Source: Micrococcaceae bacterium Sec5.7 (lineage in GTDB: Bacteria > Actinomycetota > Actinomycetes > Actinomycetales > Micrococcaceae). Taken from it: a DNA stretch of 64,000 bases. Where the stretch lies: the NCBI GenBank assembly GCA_039636785.1, contig CP144169.1, forward strand, positions 2,666,001 to 2,730,000, given 5' to 3'. A program made the translations under genes and the position numbers. This document shows, in pieces, positions 7,505 to 16,971 of the stretch; position 1 is the first letter of the stretch, and every line of letters starts with the position of its first letter. The notes under the pieces are model-generated. The model searched no databases. It was not told where the DNA came from and saw only the letters and a list, made by a program, of their open reading frames with translations.

Positions 7505-10500
7505 CTAGCCCCAGTGCGGGGGCTTCTGCTCCTTGAGCCACGAATCGTGATCGTCATCTGCGGCGTGATCTCCCCAACGCCGCGGGTCGTCTTCGGACGC
7601 CTTATTGGGAATGACGCCGGCTGAACCGGCCGTGGCTCCGACGGAGCGGTCGTTCTGGGGATCATTGTTGGCGACCGTGTTCACGGAAGCTGCCTCCTCG
7701 CTGTCAACGACGTTGTGTTCGTTCTCATTGTTGTCCTGCGCATCTTGGCCGTCCAGGCCACCCAGAGCCAGGCTGTCAACGTCGTCATCGAGAAATCCGG
7801 GTGATGCTGTGGCGCGGCCCGGCACCACTGGCTTTTCCAGACCAAGATAGCCGCCAATCCGGTCAGCGCAGGCCGACGGATCAGTAAACACCTCAATGGT
7901 CCACAGCGGCATATACCGCCAGCCCAGCCGCTCCAGCAGCTGCGGGCGGAGCCGGCTCCGTTCGCGGACACTCATACGCCTGTACTGTTCGGTGCCGTCT
8001 GACTCGATGGCCACCGGGCGGGGGATTTCGGCATCCTCCTGACCCATGGTGCTGAGCGGATCTGCTGCGGCCACGACGTCTATGACGCCATCGTACTGGT
8101 GCCAGACACGCGCGCCACGGGCCCGGAGCCGGTCGCCCAGATCCGCCACCAGGGGGTCTGCCCCGAGTGCCTGCTCGCTGGCCGCCGCGCGCGAAGCCGG
8201 ACTGCCGAGATCCGTGTTGCCCGAGAGTTCCCGGTCCAGCAGTTCATAGAGATCCACTGCGCCGTGGGCCAGACGGGTCCGGTCCAGGTCCTCAGGTCTG
8301 AAACAGCTCAGGACATGCAGTGAGCGCCTGGCCCGTGTCATGGCCAGGGCGAACTTTGCGCGGCCACCCTCGGCGGACAGAGGTCCAAAATTATGCAGCG
8401 CACGCCCATGGGGTGTGCGTCCGAAGCCCGGAGAGAAGATCACATGGTCGCGGACCAGGCCCTGTGCGCGCTCCAGATCCACCACCCGGAATGACTCCGG
8501 GCCGGCGGTGAAGAAGCCAGACAGCGCCGGATGGTTCGGCAGTTGCAGCCGGATGGACTCGCCGATCCTCGCAGCGTGTCGGAGGCTCGCCGTGACCACC
8601 GCGAGGGAGGTGCGGGGCCGTACACGGGCGTGCTCGAAGACCAGCTCAACCACGCGGTTGACCTCGGCCACGACGGATTCAACACCCTCGTGGTCCGCAC
8701 TCGGAAGCCCGGTGCCGTCCGGCAGGTATTCCACCAGCAGCGCACGGTCCAGGCCCGTTGCCGCCTGCCCTTCCGGCAAACGGCGGAGGCCGCCGTCGTA
8801 AAAGTTCTTGCTGAGCTGAAGCACCAGATCTTCATCCACTGCCCGGTACACAGAGTTCAGGCGCCACGTGGGCAACACGCCGGAGAGTGCCCCGAAGGCG
8901 CTCTCCACAGGGTGGTGCGCCGATTCGCCGGCAGCGAGGCGCTCCACTCCAACCGTGAACGTCCGCGGGCTGGCGATCTTGTCATCGCCGAAAGCAATGA
9001 CCTGTTTTGCCCTGGCGATCGCCGGCAGAACGGCCTGCAGCGACGTTGCCTCGGCGTCCAAGACGATCACGGCGTCAAAGTTCTTTTCAGCCGGAATGAG
9101 TCCGGTCATGAGGTAGGGGCTCACGGACCAGACCGGGACGAGCCTGGGGACAAGTGCAGGGGCCTGGGCGGTGAGGGCGGCGAGAGTCACGCGGCCATCT
9201 TTGAGGAGGCTCCGGAGCAGATCTGCCTGCCGGGGGTTTTCCCCAATGGCGGCGCGCCACCGTTCCGACAGCTGCCACCGCAGCCGCGCTGCACCGCTGG
9301 CGATGTGGGCGTTGTCGGCGAGCCGGTACTCAGCTTCGAGCTGACGCAGGGCATCGCCGTCGGACATGGCCAGGTAGTCATCGCCGCTGATCATTGCTTC
9401 CAGGGCGGACTGCCACCAGGCCAGCTCAAGTTCAGCCGCAACGGAGTCCGCCGGGACTTCCCGCTCCGCCAGATCGGCCAGCAGCTCGCCCAGCCCATGC
9501 TCACGCATGTCCTCGACCAGCAGGGTACGCTCCGGAAGCGTCTTCAACGTACGGTTATCCGCGACGAGCCGCTCCAGCCGTTCCATCAGTTTCGGATACG
9601 GGGCGTTTTCCAGATACCCCCCGGCTTCCGTGTGACGCAGGGCGGCACCAAGCTGCGCCAGCTCACGGTCCAGCCCGCGGTACATGACATTCATCTCGGC
9701 CAGGCCTGAAGGTACCGCCGGATGGCGCTGCGAGGTGGCGTAGTCCGCCCAGAGTGCGCGCTGCTCCTGAACCAGTACCAGCGAGCTGTGGAGATCGGCA
9801 ATGTGGACGCCCGGACGAACGTACTCTTTGGCCACACGGCGCAGGCGCGAGCGCTGCATGGAGGCCATCTCAATATTCCGCTCACGCCGCCATGCGGATG
9901 AAGCTGTGGCTGAGATGAGATCGTGGACGGGCCGGTCGAAGATATCCGGGGTGAACTTGTCCAGGCTCTCCCGCACCGCCATCAGAAGCTCTAGCTGCGA
10001 ACCCCATTCGGCAAAATTCGAACCGAGGCGGATCTCGGCGTGCTCCGCCACACCGTTCATCCGGTCGCGCAGCAATGGGAGTTTTTTCTCCACTGAACGC
10101 GCCAGCTGCTGGGCTTCCTCAGTCTCCTTGCGTGTCAGCAGCCGGGCGCCATGCCACGGGCTGGTTGTGGATGCGCGGCTGAAGCTCCCCAGTTCAGCCG
10201 CCCGGTGTAGGCGTCCGGCCAGTTCTTTGCGGTCCCGGATGCTGTCCAGGACACTTCGCTTGAGCCTGACGGTTGTTGCCGGAGCCGGTTGGATGGAGGT
10301 CAGCTCGGCGAGGGACTGCATGGCCTGGTACGGCGAGCAGCCCCAGCGCTTGCGCACGTTGTGGAGCGAGGCTACATGATCCATCAGCGCGTGCCGGTGC
10401 TCCGTGAGCGTCTTGTGGAGGTTGCCCAGCTGCGGCTGGAGGGACTTTTCGTTCCGCATGATTGCCCGCACCAGCTGACCCTTGAGCTGCGGGGGCGTGG

Positions 10501-11584
10501 CATTGCCTGAAAGCTGGAAAAGTATGGACTCCAGACCCAGGGGTTCAAGCTGGCTTAACACTTCATTCAGGCTTGAACGCCTGTCTCCCACCACCAGGAC
10601 TGTTTTGCCTTCATCAACCAGCGCACCGATGGTATTGATCGCAGTCTGCGTCTGTCCGGTGCCGGGCGGGCTGCTGACCACCAATGAATCCCCGGCACGG
10701 GCCGCATCCACGACGTATTGCTGGTCCGTGTCCGCATCCAGCAGGAGCATTTCGGCTTCGGGACTGCGTTCGTCCACATTCTGGAAGCGACCCTGTTCCG
10801 GTTCGGCTACATCAATGACGCCACCCGCTGCGGCCTTCGCCAAGGCCGCCACCAGCGAATTGCTCTGATTGATCCACGGATCGTCCAGGTTACCGGATAG
10901 GTCCGCGAAGGTTGAGACGAGCAGGTTGTGTTCCACCTCTGCGCCGTGGATTGGCCTGACCAGCGTGCCCAGCCTGTCCAGCACCGGTTGCGGATCGAAC
11001 CGTGCGGTGCTGTAGGCCATCCTGGTTACAGCATTGACGTCGAAAACGATCCCGTGGATGTTTTTCAGGTGGCGGATCAAGGCAGGATTGATTTGTGCCT
11101 GCTCCGTCAGCTGGAGTTCGTAGTCATCCTCGCCGGGGCGGACCGTGAGTGAAATGGCAGTGAGCATGACCGGAGCGGAAACCCGCTGGGGCTTTCCCCC
11201 GACGGCGGATGTCCACACCACTGTGCCGGCGGAAAAGTACCCTGCGTCGATGCCGCGGTCATTGCCGAGTTCAAAGATTTTAGACCGCAGATTGCGCGAG
11301 GCCCGGGCAGCAACAACATACTGCTGATGGTCACGGATAAGCGTGGACAGCCGCGTGCGGCGCCCGGCCATCAGCTGGGCGAGGCCCGAGGGGTGGGCGC
11401 TGGTGAGGTCGATTGAGCCTTCGGGGGTCTTGATGAATCGCAGCATCGTATCCGCCCCGGTGACGGGCTTTAGCCCCGCCAGCCATTTCCTGAGCTCCTC
11501 CGAACCCTCTGGGTGGCCTTGACCAACTGACACTGCTGCCTTCTTTTCTGCGCTTGCACGTGACGCCCTGGACGAAACCGGCAT
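7505..11584 (-). CDS. SF1 helicase-like protein with degenerate ATPase motifs and C-terminal nuclease domain
   Basis: A 1359-residue protein that resembles the large DUF4011/AAA-type SF1 helicases ending in a Vsr-like (MTES_1575-type) nuclease domain. The Walker A loop is SPPGTGQTQT, with Gln311 where the catalytic Lys belongs. The motif II region reads VLDAEATS (Asp843, Ala844) instead of DEAS. Motif III is unusual (GDDKIASPRTF). Later motifs persist: AQGLVRDHVIFSPGF and MTRARRSLHV. The nuclease region keeps Asp1169 (GVIDVV), Glu1194 and Asp1196 (AIESDG), and an R-rich helix (VRERSRLRPQLLERLGW). The last 100 residues are acidic and probably disordered. So DNA cleavage or binding may persist while ATP hydrolysis looks impaired. 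It is a single gene, convergent with the SAF gene and upstream of guaA on the same strand. Confidence 0.8.
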   Translation of the reverse strand: MPVSSRASRASAEKKAAVSVGQGHPEGSEELRKWLAGLKPVTGADTMLRFIKTPEGSIDLTSAHPSGLAQLMAGRRTRLSTLIRDHQQYVVAARASRNLRSKIFELGNDRGIDAGYFSAGTVVWTSAVGGKPQRVSAPVMLTAISLTVRPGEDDYELQLTEQAQINPALIRHLKNIHGIVFDVNAVTRMAYSTARFDPQPVLDRLGTLVRPIHGAEVEHNLLVSTFADLSGNLDDPWINQSNSLVAALAKAAAGGVIDVAEPEQGRFQNVDERSPEAEMLLLDADTDQQYVVDAARAGDSLVVSSPPGTGQTQTAINTIGALVDEGKTVLVVGDRRSSLNEVLSQLEPLGLESILFQLSGNATPPQLKGQLVRAIMRNEKSLQPQLGNLHKTLTEHRHALMDHVASLHNVRKRWGCSPYQAMQSLAELTSIQPAPATTVRLKRSVLDSIRDRKELAGRLHRAAELGSFSRASTTSPWHGARLLTRKETEEAQQLARSVEKKLPLLRDRMNGVAEHAEIRLGSNFAEWGSQLELLMAVRESLDKFTPDIFDRPVHDLISATASSAWRRERNIEMASMQRSRLRRVAKEYVRPGVHIADLHSSLVLVQEQRALWADYATSQRHPAVPSGLAEMNVMYRGLDRELAQLGAALRHTEAGGYLENAPYPKLMERLERLVADNRTLKTLPERTLLVEDMREHGLGELLADLAEREVPADSVAAELELAWWQSALEAMISGDDYLAMSDGDALRQLEAEYRLADNAHIASGAARLRWQLSERWRAAIGENPRQADLLRSLLKDGRVTLAALTAQAPALVPRLVPVWSVSPYLMTGLIPAEKNFDAVIVLDAEATSLQAVLPAIARAKQVIAFGDDKIASPRTFTVGVERLAAGESAHHPVESAFGALSGVLPTWRLNSVYRAVDEDLVLQLSKNFYDGGLRRLPEGQAATGLDRALLVEYLPDGTGLPSADHEGVESVVAEVNRVVELVFEHARVRPRTSLAVVTASLRHAARIGESIRLQLPNHPALSGFFTAGPESFRVVDLERAQGLVRDHVIFSPGFGRTPHGRALHNFGPLSAEGGRAKFALAMTRARRSLHVLSCFRPEDLDRTRLAHGAVDLYELLDRELSGNTDLGSPASRAAASEQALGADPLVADLGDRLRARGARVWHQYDGVIDVVAAADPLSTMGQEDAEIPRPVAIESDGTEQYRRMSVRERSRLRPQLLERLGWRYMPLWTIEVFTDPSACADRIGGYLGLEKPVVPGRATASPGFLDDDVDSLALGGLDGQDAQDNNENEHNVVDSEEAASVNTVANNDPQNDRSVGATAGSAGVIPNKASEDDPRRWGDHAADDDHDSWLKEQKPPHWG

Positions 11585-11677
11585 ACTTTCGAGCGTAGCC
11601 GGAAACGGCCGGCAGTGAGAGACCGCAACACTGCGTCAGGCGAAATTGCACCGGATTTCACTTCAATAAAGCGAAAA

Positions 11678-11703
11678 GGCCGGCCTCAACTCGGAGACCG
11701 GCC
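11678..11703 (-). terminator. Rho-independent terminator of guaA
   Basis: On the minus strand a 10-bp stem (GGCCGGTCTC with GAGGCCGGCC, one G-T pair) and 6-base loop are followed by TTTTCGCTTT, 10 bp past the guaA stop. It is a typical intrinsic terminator. Confidence 0.85.
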
Positions 11704-11713
11704 ACTCAAAATG

Positions 11714-13303
11714 CTATTCCCACTCAATGGTTCCCGGCGGCTTGCTGGTGACGTCGAGCACCACGCGGTTGACGCCGTCCACTTCATTGGTGATCCGGTT
11801 GGAAATCCGTGCCAGCAGGTCGTAGGGAAGCCTGGACCAGTCAGCGGTCATGGCGTCCTCGGAGGACACCGGACGGAGCACGATCGGGTGTCCGTATGTG
11901 CGCCCGTCGCCTTGGACACCAACGCTGCGGACGTCGGCCAGCAGTACAACCGGCATCTGCCAGACGTCGTTATCGAGGCCGGCTGCGGTCAGTTCGGCGC
12001 GGGCAATGGCGTCCGCCTTGCGCAGCAGGTCCAGCCGCTCCTTGGTGACCTCGCCGACAATCCGGATACCCAGGCCCGGGCCCGGGAACGGCTGGCGTCC
12101 GACGATTTCCTGCGGGAGACCCAGCTGGGCGCCGACAGCCCGGACTTCGTCCTTAAAAAGTGCACGCAGCGGCTCCACGAGCTCAAACTGCAGATCCTCC
12201 GGCAGCCCGCCAACATTGTGGTGGCTCTTGATGTTGGCTGCGCCTTCGCCGCCGCCTGATTCCACAACGTCCGGGTACAGCGTGCCTTGGACGAGAAACT
12301 TGATTTTCCCGCCTTCGGCAGCAGCCTCGGCGATGATGGCAAGTTCGGCTTCCTCAAATGCCCGGATGAACTCCCGGCCGATGATCTTCCGTTTGGTCTC
12401 CGGATCGCTGACACCGGCAAGCGCACTCTGGAAGCGCTCCTGTTCATTGGCGACGTACAGCTTGACGCCGGTGGCGGCCACGAAATCACGCTCCACCTGC
12501 TCTGCTTCGCCTTCTCGCAGCAGCCCATGGTCCACAAAGACACAGGTCAGCTGGTCGCCCACGGCGCGCTGGACCAGCGCAGCGGCGACGGCGGAATCAA
12601 CGCCGCCCGACAGGCCGCAGATAACCTTGGCGTCGCCGATCTGCTTGCGGATCCGTTCAACCTGCTCTTCGAGGATGTTGCCCGTGGTCCAGTTCGGCTC
12701 AAGCTTGGCGCCCTTGAAGAGGAAGTTCTCCAACACCTGCTGGCCGAAGGCAGAGTGCTTCACCTCGGGGTGCCACTGCACGCCGTAGAGGCACTTTTCC
12801 TCGTTGGCGAATGCTGCCACCGGCGCTCCGGCGGTGGTGGCCAGGACGTCGAATCCGTCCGGTGCTTTCTGCACGGAGTCACCGTGGCTCATCCAGGTGC
12901 TCAGCAGCTCGGGGACACCGGCCAGGATGGAGCGGGGGCTGCCCGCGGTGGTGGCTTCGGTTGAGCCGTACTCGCGCAGACCCGTCTGCGCGACTACGCC
13001 GCCCAGCGCATTTGCCATGGCCTGGAAGCCGTAGCAGATGCCGAAGACAGGGATGCCGGCTTCGAAGAGGTCAGCACCGACGCTCGGGGCCCCGTCCGCG
13101 TACACGCTGGAGGGGCCGCCGGAAAGGATGATGGCGGCAGGGTTTTTGGCCAGGAGCTGCTCGGTGGTGAGAGTGTGCGGAACCACTTCCGAATACACAT
13201 TCGCTTCCCGGACGCGGCGGGCAATCAGCTGCGCGTACTGGGCACCGTAGTCAACAACCAGCACCGGCTTCTGGGAAGTCTGGGATGCAGTGGGAGTAGT
13301 CAC
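11714..13303 (-). CDS. guaA: GMP synthase (glutamine-hydrolysing)
   Basis: GuaA converts XMP to GMP using glutamine and ATP, the last step of guanine nucleotide synthesis. The 529 residues contain the class I glutamine amidotransferase domain first: nucleophile Cys in [10 protein letters not shown] and the His-Glu pair in GVQWHPE. The ATP pyrophosphatase domain follows with P-loop [13 protein letters not shown], and then the GMP synthase C-terminal dimer domain ([12 protein letters not shown], ending [10 protein letters not shown]). All catalytic motifs are intact. The start [27 protein letters not shown] has a short extra N-terminus before the amidotransferase fold. It ends in its own terminator. 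guaB and guaB3 are elsewhere in the window. Confidence 0.97.
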   Translation of the reverse strand: MTTPTASQTSQKPVLVVDYGAQYAQLIARRVREANVYSEVVPHTLTTEQLLAKNPAAIILSGGPSSVYADGAPSVGADLFEAGIPVFGICYGFQAMANALGGVVAQTGLREYGSTEATTAGSPRSILAGVPELLSTWMSHGDSVQKAPDGFDVLATTAGAPVAAFANEEKCLYGVQWHPEVKHSAFGQQVLENFLFKGAKLEPNWTTGNILEEQVERIRKQIGDAKVICGLSGGVDSAVAAALVQRAVGDQLTCVFVDHGLLREGEAEQVERDFVAATGVKLYVANEQERFQSALAGVSDPETKRKIIGREFIRAFEEAELAIIAEAAAEGGKIKFLVQGTLYPDVVESGGGEGAANIKSHHNVGGLPEDLQFELVEPLRALFKDEVRAVGAQLGLPQEIVGRQPFPGPGLGIRIVGEVTKERLDLLRKADAIARAELTAAGLDNDVWQMPVVLLADVRSVGVQGDGRTYGHPIVLRPVSSEDAMTADWSRLPYDLLARISNRITNEVDGVNRVVLDVTSKPPGTIEWE

Positions 13304-13359
13304 CGTCCTAGACTACGTGGCGGCGTTGCCCTGATGCACCTTGAGGGGCTCCGCTGTGA

Positions 13360-13437
13360 CGCACAAAACTCCGTCAGGCATCCGTCCAGCGGGCCCGAGT
13401 CGCTCTGAATGCAGCCTGGCGGATGGAGTTCTGTGCG
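13360..13437. repeat. Imperfect palindrome at the start of the DUF559-type relic
   Basis: CGCACAAAACTCCGTCAGGC (13360-13379) is mirrored by GCCTGGCGGATGGAGTTCTG (13414-13433, running on to 13437). The arms agree except for two substitutions and a 4-base insertion, and the centre is about 34 bp. The GTG proposed as start of the relic lies within the right arm. The arrangement recalls the palindromes around the intact DUF559 gene at 52181-53107, although the sequences differ. Confidence 0.55.
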
Positions 13438-13708
13438 CACCAAGTTGTCCACATGGAGTAGAAGTCCTGTTTACGTGGATGGCAGCCGCGCAAAAACTGG
13501 TGCCACGAAGACTCCAGACGAGGTCCTCCGGGCTTGCGGCCGAACGGCCTCGAACAGACAGCTGCTGATGTTTACGTGCCAGCGCAGGATCGCAGCGGCT
13601 GTCCGCGAAGGCACTATCCGAAGGCTTCGCAACGGCTTCTACGGCCTGCCCGAACTGCCTTCCGTGGTGGAGTATGCCGTCCGTAACAGCGGAGCTGGGA
13701 GCAGGTGA
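13433..13708 (+). pseudogene. Truncated relic of an AbiEi/DUF559-type gene
   Basis: About 91 codons from GTG 13433. Residues about 30-75 (PDEVLRACGRTASNRQLLMF... RRIAAAVREGTIRRLRNGFYGLPEL) match the winged-helix N-terminus seen in actinobacterial AbiEi-like/DUF559 endonuclease-domain proteins, which normally continue for about 200 more residues. Here the frame stops at 13708 shortly after FYGLPEL, and no nuclease segment follows before the DUF3817 gene. It is most likely a deletion relic, though a short stand-alone DNA-binding protein is not excluded. An intact DUF559 gene lies at 52181-53107. Confidence 0.5.
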
Positions 13709-13726
13709 TGAAGTTTCGCGCCGTGC

Positions 13727-14236
13727 TCAGTAGCGCTGCGGGGCCTGCGGGTTGGCCGCAAGCTCGGAATCCACCTCGGCGTGGAACTTCTTCTCCACGA
13801 TGAAGGACAGGAACGGGATCACACCGCCGAGTGCGAGCAGAACGAGCTTGGTGAACGGCCACCGCATCAACGACCAGAGGCGGAAGTTGGACACGAGGTA
13901 CACCACGTACATCCAGCCGTGGACAATAAGCACCGTCACGGAGATATTCACTCCCCCGACGACGCCCGTGGGCTCGGCATCGGCGAAGCCCAGCCCAAAG
14001 GGCTGCCCGGTCACGGCGTTGGTGCCGCCGGCGAACAGGTACTGGCCGAATGCGTAGCGCGCAATAAGCTCCGCGCAGAGCAGCAACAGCATGGTCCCCG
14101 TGAGGTAAGCCAGCACCTTGTAGAACTTGAGCGCCGAGCGGATCTGGGCTTCCGTCCCGCCGAACCGTCGTTTCTTCACGGCTGATCCGTTCCCGTTGGA
14201 TGGCGGCGGCTGGACGGCCGGTTTCGGTTCGATCAT
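13727..14236 (-). CDS. DUF3817 membrane protein
   Basis: A 169-residue integral membrane protein of the DUF3817 family. A polar N-terminus (about 1-35) is followed by a helix at about 40-62 (VLAYLTGTMLLLLCAELIA), an outside loop, then helices around 97-118 (ISVTVLIVHGWMYVVYLVSNF) and 126-146 (FTKLVLLALGGVIPFLSFIV), with a charged tail. The family is common in actinobacteria and has no settled function. Its ATG overlaps the stop of the SURF1 gene by 4 bp (ATGA), so it is translationally coupled to it; SURF1 comes first. Confidence 0.88.
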   Translation of the reverse strand: MIEPKPAVQPPPSNGNGSAVKKRRFGGTEAQIRSALKFYKVLAYLTGTMLLLLCAELIARYAFGQYLFAGGTNAVTGQPFGLGFADAEPTGVVGGVNISVTVLIVHGWMYVVYLVSNFRLWSLMRWPFTKLVLLALGGVIPFLSFIVEKKFHAEVDSELAANPQAPQRY

Positions 14237-15105
14237 GGTTGTACCTTTTGTTGAGTCTGGTTGGCGGGTTGTTTAGCCGGCTCGACGGGCGCGGTGTTGC
14301 TTCCGTCACTGGCTGAGTGGCCGTCGTCGATTTCGTCCTCAAGGCCCCGGCGGTAATCGTCCTTGACCAGACGCCACCAGATGAACAGGGCGAAGCCTGC
14401 GAAGACGACCCACTCCACGGAGTAGAAGAGATTCAGCCAGTTCACCTGCTGCGGAGGGGGCTGCGGGCCGATCCGGAGCGGTTTCAGCTGGCCCTCAACG
14501 CCGGCTGCGCTGACATCCGTGCTTCCGGAGACTTCAGCCGAGGCCGCAACGAAGCCCGGGTAACTGCTGACTTCCCAGACGTTGATGAGTTCGGCCACTG
14601 ACACGGCCGTTGCCTGCCCGGCACCGGGATCGGTATCGGGTAGCGGGGCTTCGGACGGCAACAGCCGTCCGGTCAGTTTGATAGTGCCCGACGGCGGTGC
14701 GGCGGCGTCCGCGGGATCCGCCACCCAGCCGCGCGCCACTGGAATCCACGTCTGCGGAGAGGCTCCGGCACCGCTTAGCGCCGGGGCACCCGTCACCTCA
14801 AATGCTGACACCACCCAGTAGCCTTTGTTGCCGTCGTGGAGGCGGCCGGGTACCAGAACCTGCTTGGCCGGATCATACGAGCCGGTGGCGGTGATCATCT
14901 GGTCTGCCACTGAGCCGTGGAAAAAGTCGCCGGGCTTGAGGACCTCGGCGAGTGGCTTGAGCTCCTCGGTGGCGGCGCTGACGGGCAATTCCGGCTGGGT
15001 GGACCGGCCGAACTGCCACTGGCTCAGGAGCACAAAAACCCCGGAAATGACGATCGCAAAGACCAGACCTGCGATCCATCGGGGTTTAATGGCAGTTTTC
15101 CACAC
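14233..15105 (-). CDS. SURF1-family cytochrome oxidase assembly protein
   Basis: SURF1 helps assemble haem-copper cytochrome oxidase. The 290-residue protein has the expected two membrane helices, one at about 11-30 (WIAGLVFAIVISGVFVLLSQWQFGR, with the family WQ.GR element) and one near 220-240 (NLFYSVEWVVFAGFALFIWW). The soluble domain between them carries DQMITATGSYDPAKQVLVPGR and WIPVARGWV, both family hallmarks. The first codon is GTG, with AAGGAG immediately upstream and unusually close, so the true start could be slightly different. It is divergent from the ABC exporter genes and coupled to DUF3817. Confidence 0.9.
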   Translation of the reverse strand: MWKTAIKPRWIAGLVFAIVISGVFVLLSQWQFGRSTQPELPVSAATEELKPLAEVLKPGDFFHGSVADQMITATGSYDPAKQVLVPGRLHDGNKGYWVVSAFEVTGAPALSGAGASPQTWIPVARGWVADPADAAAPPSGTIKLTGRLLPSEAPLPDTDPGAGQATAVSVAELINVWEVSSYPGFVAASAEVSGSTDVSAAGVEGQLKPLRIGPQPPPQQVNWLNLFYSVEWVVFAGFALFIWWRLVKDDYRRGLEDEIDDGHSASDGSNTAPVEPAKQPANQTQQKVQP

Positions 15106-15231
15106 TCCTTAACCGTACTTCGTTCCCCTGTAGAACAACGAAACGGCCAGCTTCCCGTTCGAGGTCACAATCTGAAAACAATCTTTCAGATATCGGTTCC
15201 ACGGCGCTGCCGCTCCATAGGCTGGTTTGTT

Positions 15232-16971
15232 GTGCGCCATTACCCCTACCGTTCACCGAACGGACCAAATCTCCGCTCCCCCCGCCACTTTCTGACGTGG
15301 CTGGGTGCTCAACAGGCACCCACCCTCGCGGCCGGGGTGGCCTTCGGCATTGTATGGATGCTGGCTCAGGCCTTTTCTCCGCTGGCCATCGGCAAGGCGA
15401 TCGATGAGGGCATTGTGGGCGGAGACCGGGACGCGCTGTGGCTGTGGGCCGGGGTGCTGCTCTGCCTCGCCGTCGTCCAGGCCGTCACCGCCACGCTGAG
15501 GCACCGAATGGCTGTCAGCAACTGGCTGCAGGCGGCGCTTCGCACCAACGAACTTGTGGGCATCAAGGTGTCCACCGCGGGCGAGTCCCTGACCAACAAG
15601 CTGCCCACGGGTGAAATCGTCACGGCCGGATCTTCAGACGCTCCCAGAATCGGCCAGCTCTTTGATGTCAGTGCCCGGCTCAGCGGCTCGATCGTCTCCT
15701 ACGTTGCCGTCTCGCTACTGGTGGCCCGGATCTACCTTCCACTGGGGATCGGGGTCCTTATCGGGGTTCCGGCGCTGGGAGCACTCCTGATTTTTGTGGT
15801 GAAGCCACTCCAGCAGCGGCAGTCGGCCCAGCGTGAAGCCACCGGCAGGATGACATCGGTGGGCGCCGATACCGTCGCGGGCCTGCGGGTCCTGCGCGGA
15901 ATCGGCGGCGAACGGATCTTTGTGGACCGTTACCGGCAGCGCTCACAGGAGGCAAGGATCGAAGGCAACCGGTTGGCAGGCTCCGTGGCTACCTTGGAGG
16001 GCTCCCAGCTGCTGATTGCGGGAACGTTCACCGTGCTGTTCACGTGGCTCGGGGCGTCCCTTGCACTGAACGGGCAGATCACCGCCGGCCAGCTCATCTC
16101 CCTGTACGGATTTGCCGCGTTCCTGGTATCCCCCATCCGCACGGGCTCGGAGGCACTCAATGTTGTCATCAGGGCCGTGGTGGGCTCCCGGAAAGTCATC
16201 AGTATTCTCGAAACCCAACCGCTGGTCAGCGATGGCCTCCTTGATGGACCGCCGGCCGGAAGCCGGCTGCTGGACGGCCTCTCCGGCGTCGAGGTTCCTT
16301 CCGGAAAGCTCACCGCCCTGGTTTCCGCAGACCCGGCACTGTCCGCAGGAGTAGCCAAACGGCTGGGCAGGTTTGATGACCTGGCTTCGGCCAGGGTCAG
16401 CTGGGGCGGCGTCCCCGTTGCCGATCTGCCGGTGGACGAGGTACGCCGCCGCATTTCCTACAGCGCCGCCGAACCCCACCTTTTCACCGGGCCGCTGCGC
16501 TCCGGGCTTGATCCGCACGGGCGGCATTCGGACGCACGCATCCTCGAGGCCATCAGGACCTCAAGCGCCATGGATGTGCTCGATGCGATTGACGGCGGGC
16601 TGGATCACGAAGTGGATGAAAAAGGCCGTAGCTTCTCGGGCGGCCAGCGGCAGCGGCTGGCACTGGCGCGCGCCCTGCTGACCGATGCGGAGATACTCCT
16701 GTTGGTGGAGCCGAGCAGCGCCGTCGATTCGCACACCGAGGCGAGAATCGCCGTCGGACTCGCTGAGCTGCGGGGCGCCGGCAGCGGCAGCGGCAACGCG
16801 ACGGGAAATCCGGGCAGAACAACCCTGGTGGTCACTGCCAGCCCGCTCATGCTGAACGTTATGGATGCCGTCATCTATCTTCCGGAAAAAGGCTCTCCCG
16901 TGACTGGCACACACTCCGAACTGCTGGCAACCCAGCCCGACTACAAGTCAGTGGTGATCCGCAGTGAGTAG
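15232..16971 (+). CDS. ABC exporter subunit with degenerate nucleotide-binding site (half 1)
   Basis: A 579-residue fused membrane and ATPase half-transporter. Six membrane helices occupy about 20-300. In the ATPase domain the Walker A loop is missing (VSADPALSAGVAKRL in place of G..G.GKST), and the Walker B Asp is Val492 (LLLVEPSSAVD). The signature FSGGQRQRLALARALL is intact. That pattern is the degenerate partner of heterodimeric ABC exporters. The GTG at 15232 is chosen because the longer frame upstream overlaps SURF1 antisense and the protein then matches its partner in length; no strong binding site is seen. Its stop overlaps the start of half 2 by 8 bp. The substrate is unknown. Confidence 0.87.
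   Translation: MRHYPYRSPNGPNLRSPRHFLTWLGAQQAPTLAAGVAFGIVWMLAQAFSPLAIGKAIDEGIVGGDRDALWLWAGVLLCLAVVQAVTATLRHRMAVSNWLQAALRTNELVGIKVSTAGESLTNKLPTGEIVTAGSSDAPRIGQLFDVSARLSGSIVSYVAVSLLVARIYLPLGIGVLIGVPALGALLIFVVKPLQQRQSAQREATGRMTSVGADTVAGLRVLRGIGGERIFVDRYRQRSQEARIEGNRLAGSVATLEGSQLLIAGTFTVLFTWLGASLALNGQITAGQLISLYGFAAFLVSPIRTGSEALNVVIRAVVGSRKVISILETQPLVSDGLLDGPPAGSRLLDGLSGVEVPSGKLTALVSADPALSAGVAKRLGRFDDLASARVSWGGVPVADLPVDEVRRRISYSAAEPHLFTGPLRSGLDPHGRHSDARILEAIRTSSAMDVLDAIDGGLDHEVDEKGRSFSGGQRQRLALARALLTDAEILLLVEPSSAVDSHTEARIAVGLAELRGAGSGSGNATGNPGRTTLVVTASPLMLNVMDAVIYLPEKGSPVTGTHSELLATQPDYKSVVIRSE

Noticed and set aside
14917..15231. N-terminal extension of ABC half 1 back to 14917
   Set aside because: It would overlap the SURF1 gene antisense and adds residues with no membrane or family match; the GTG at 15232 gives a normal length.
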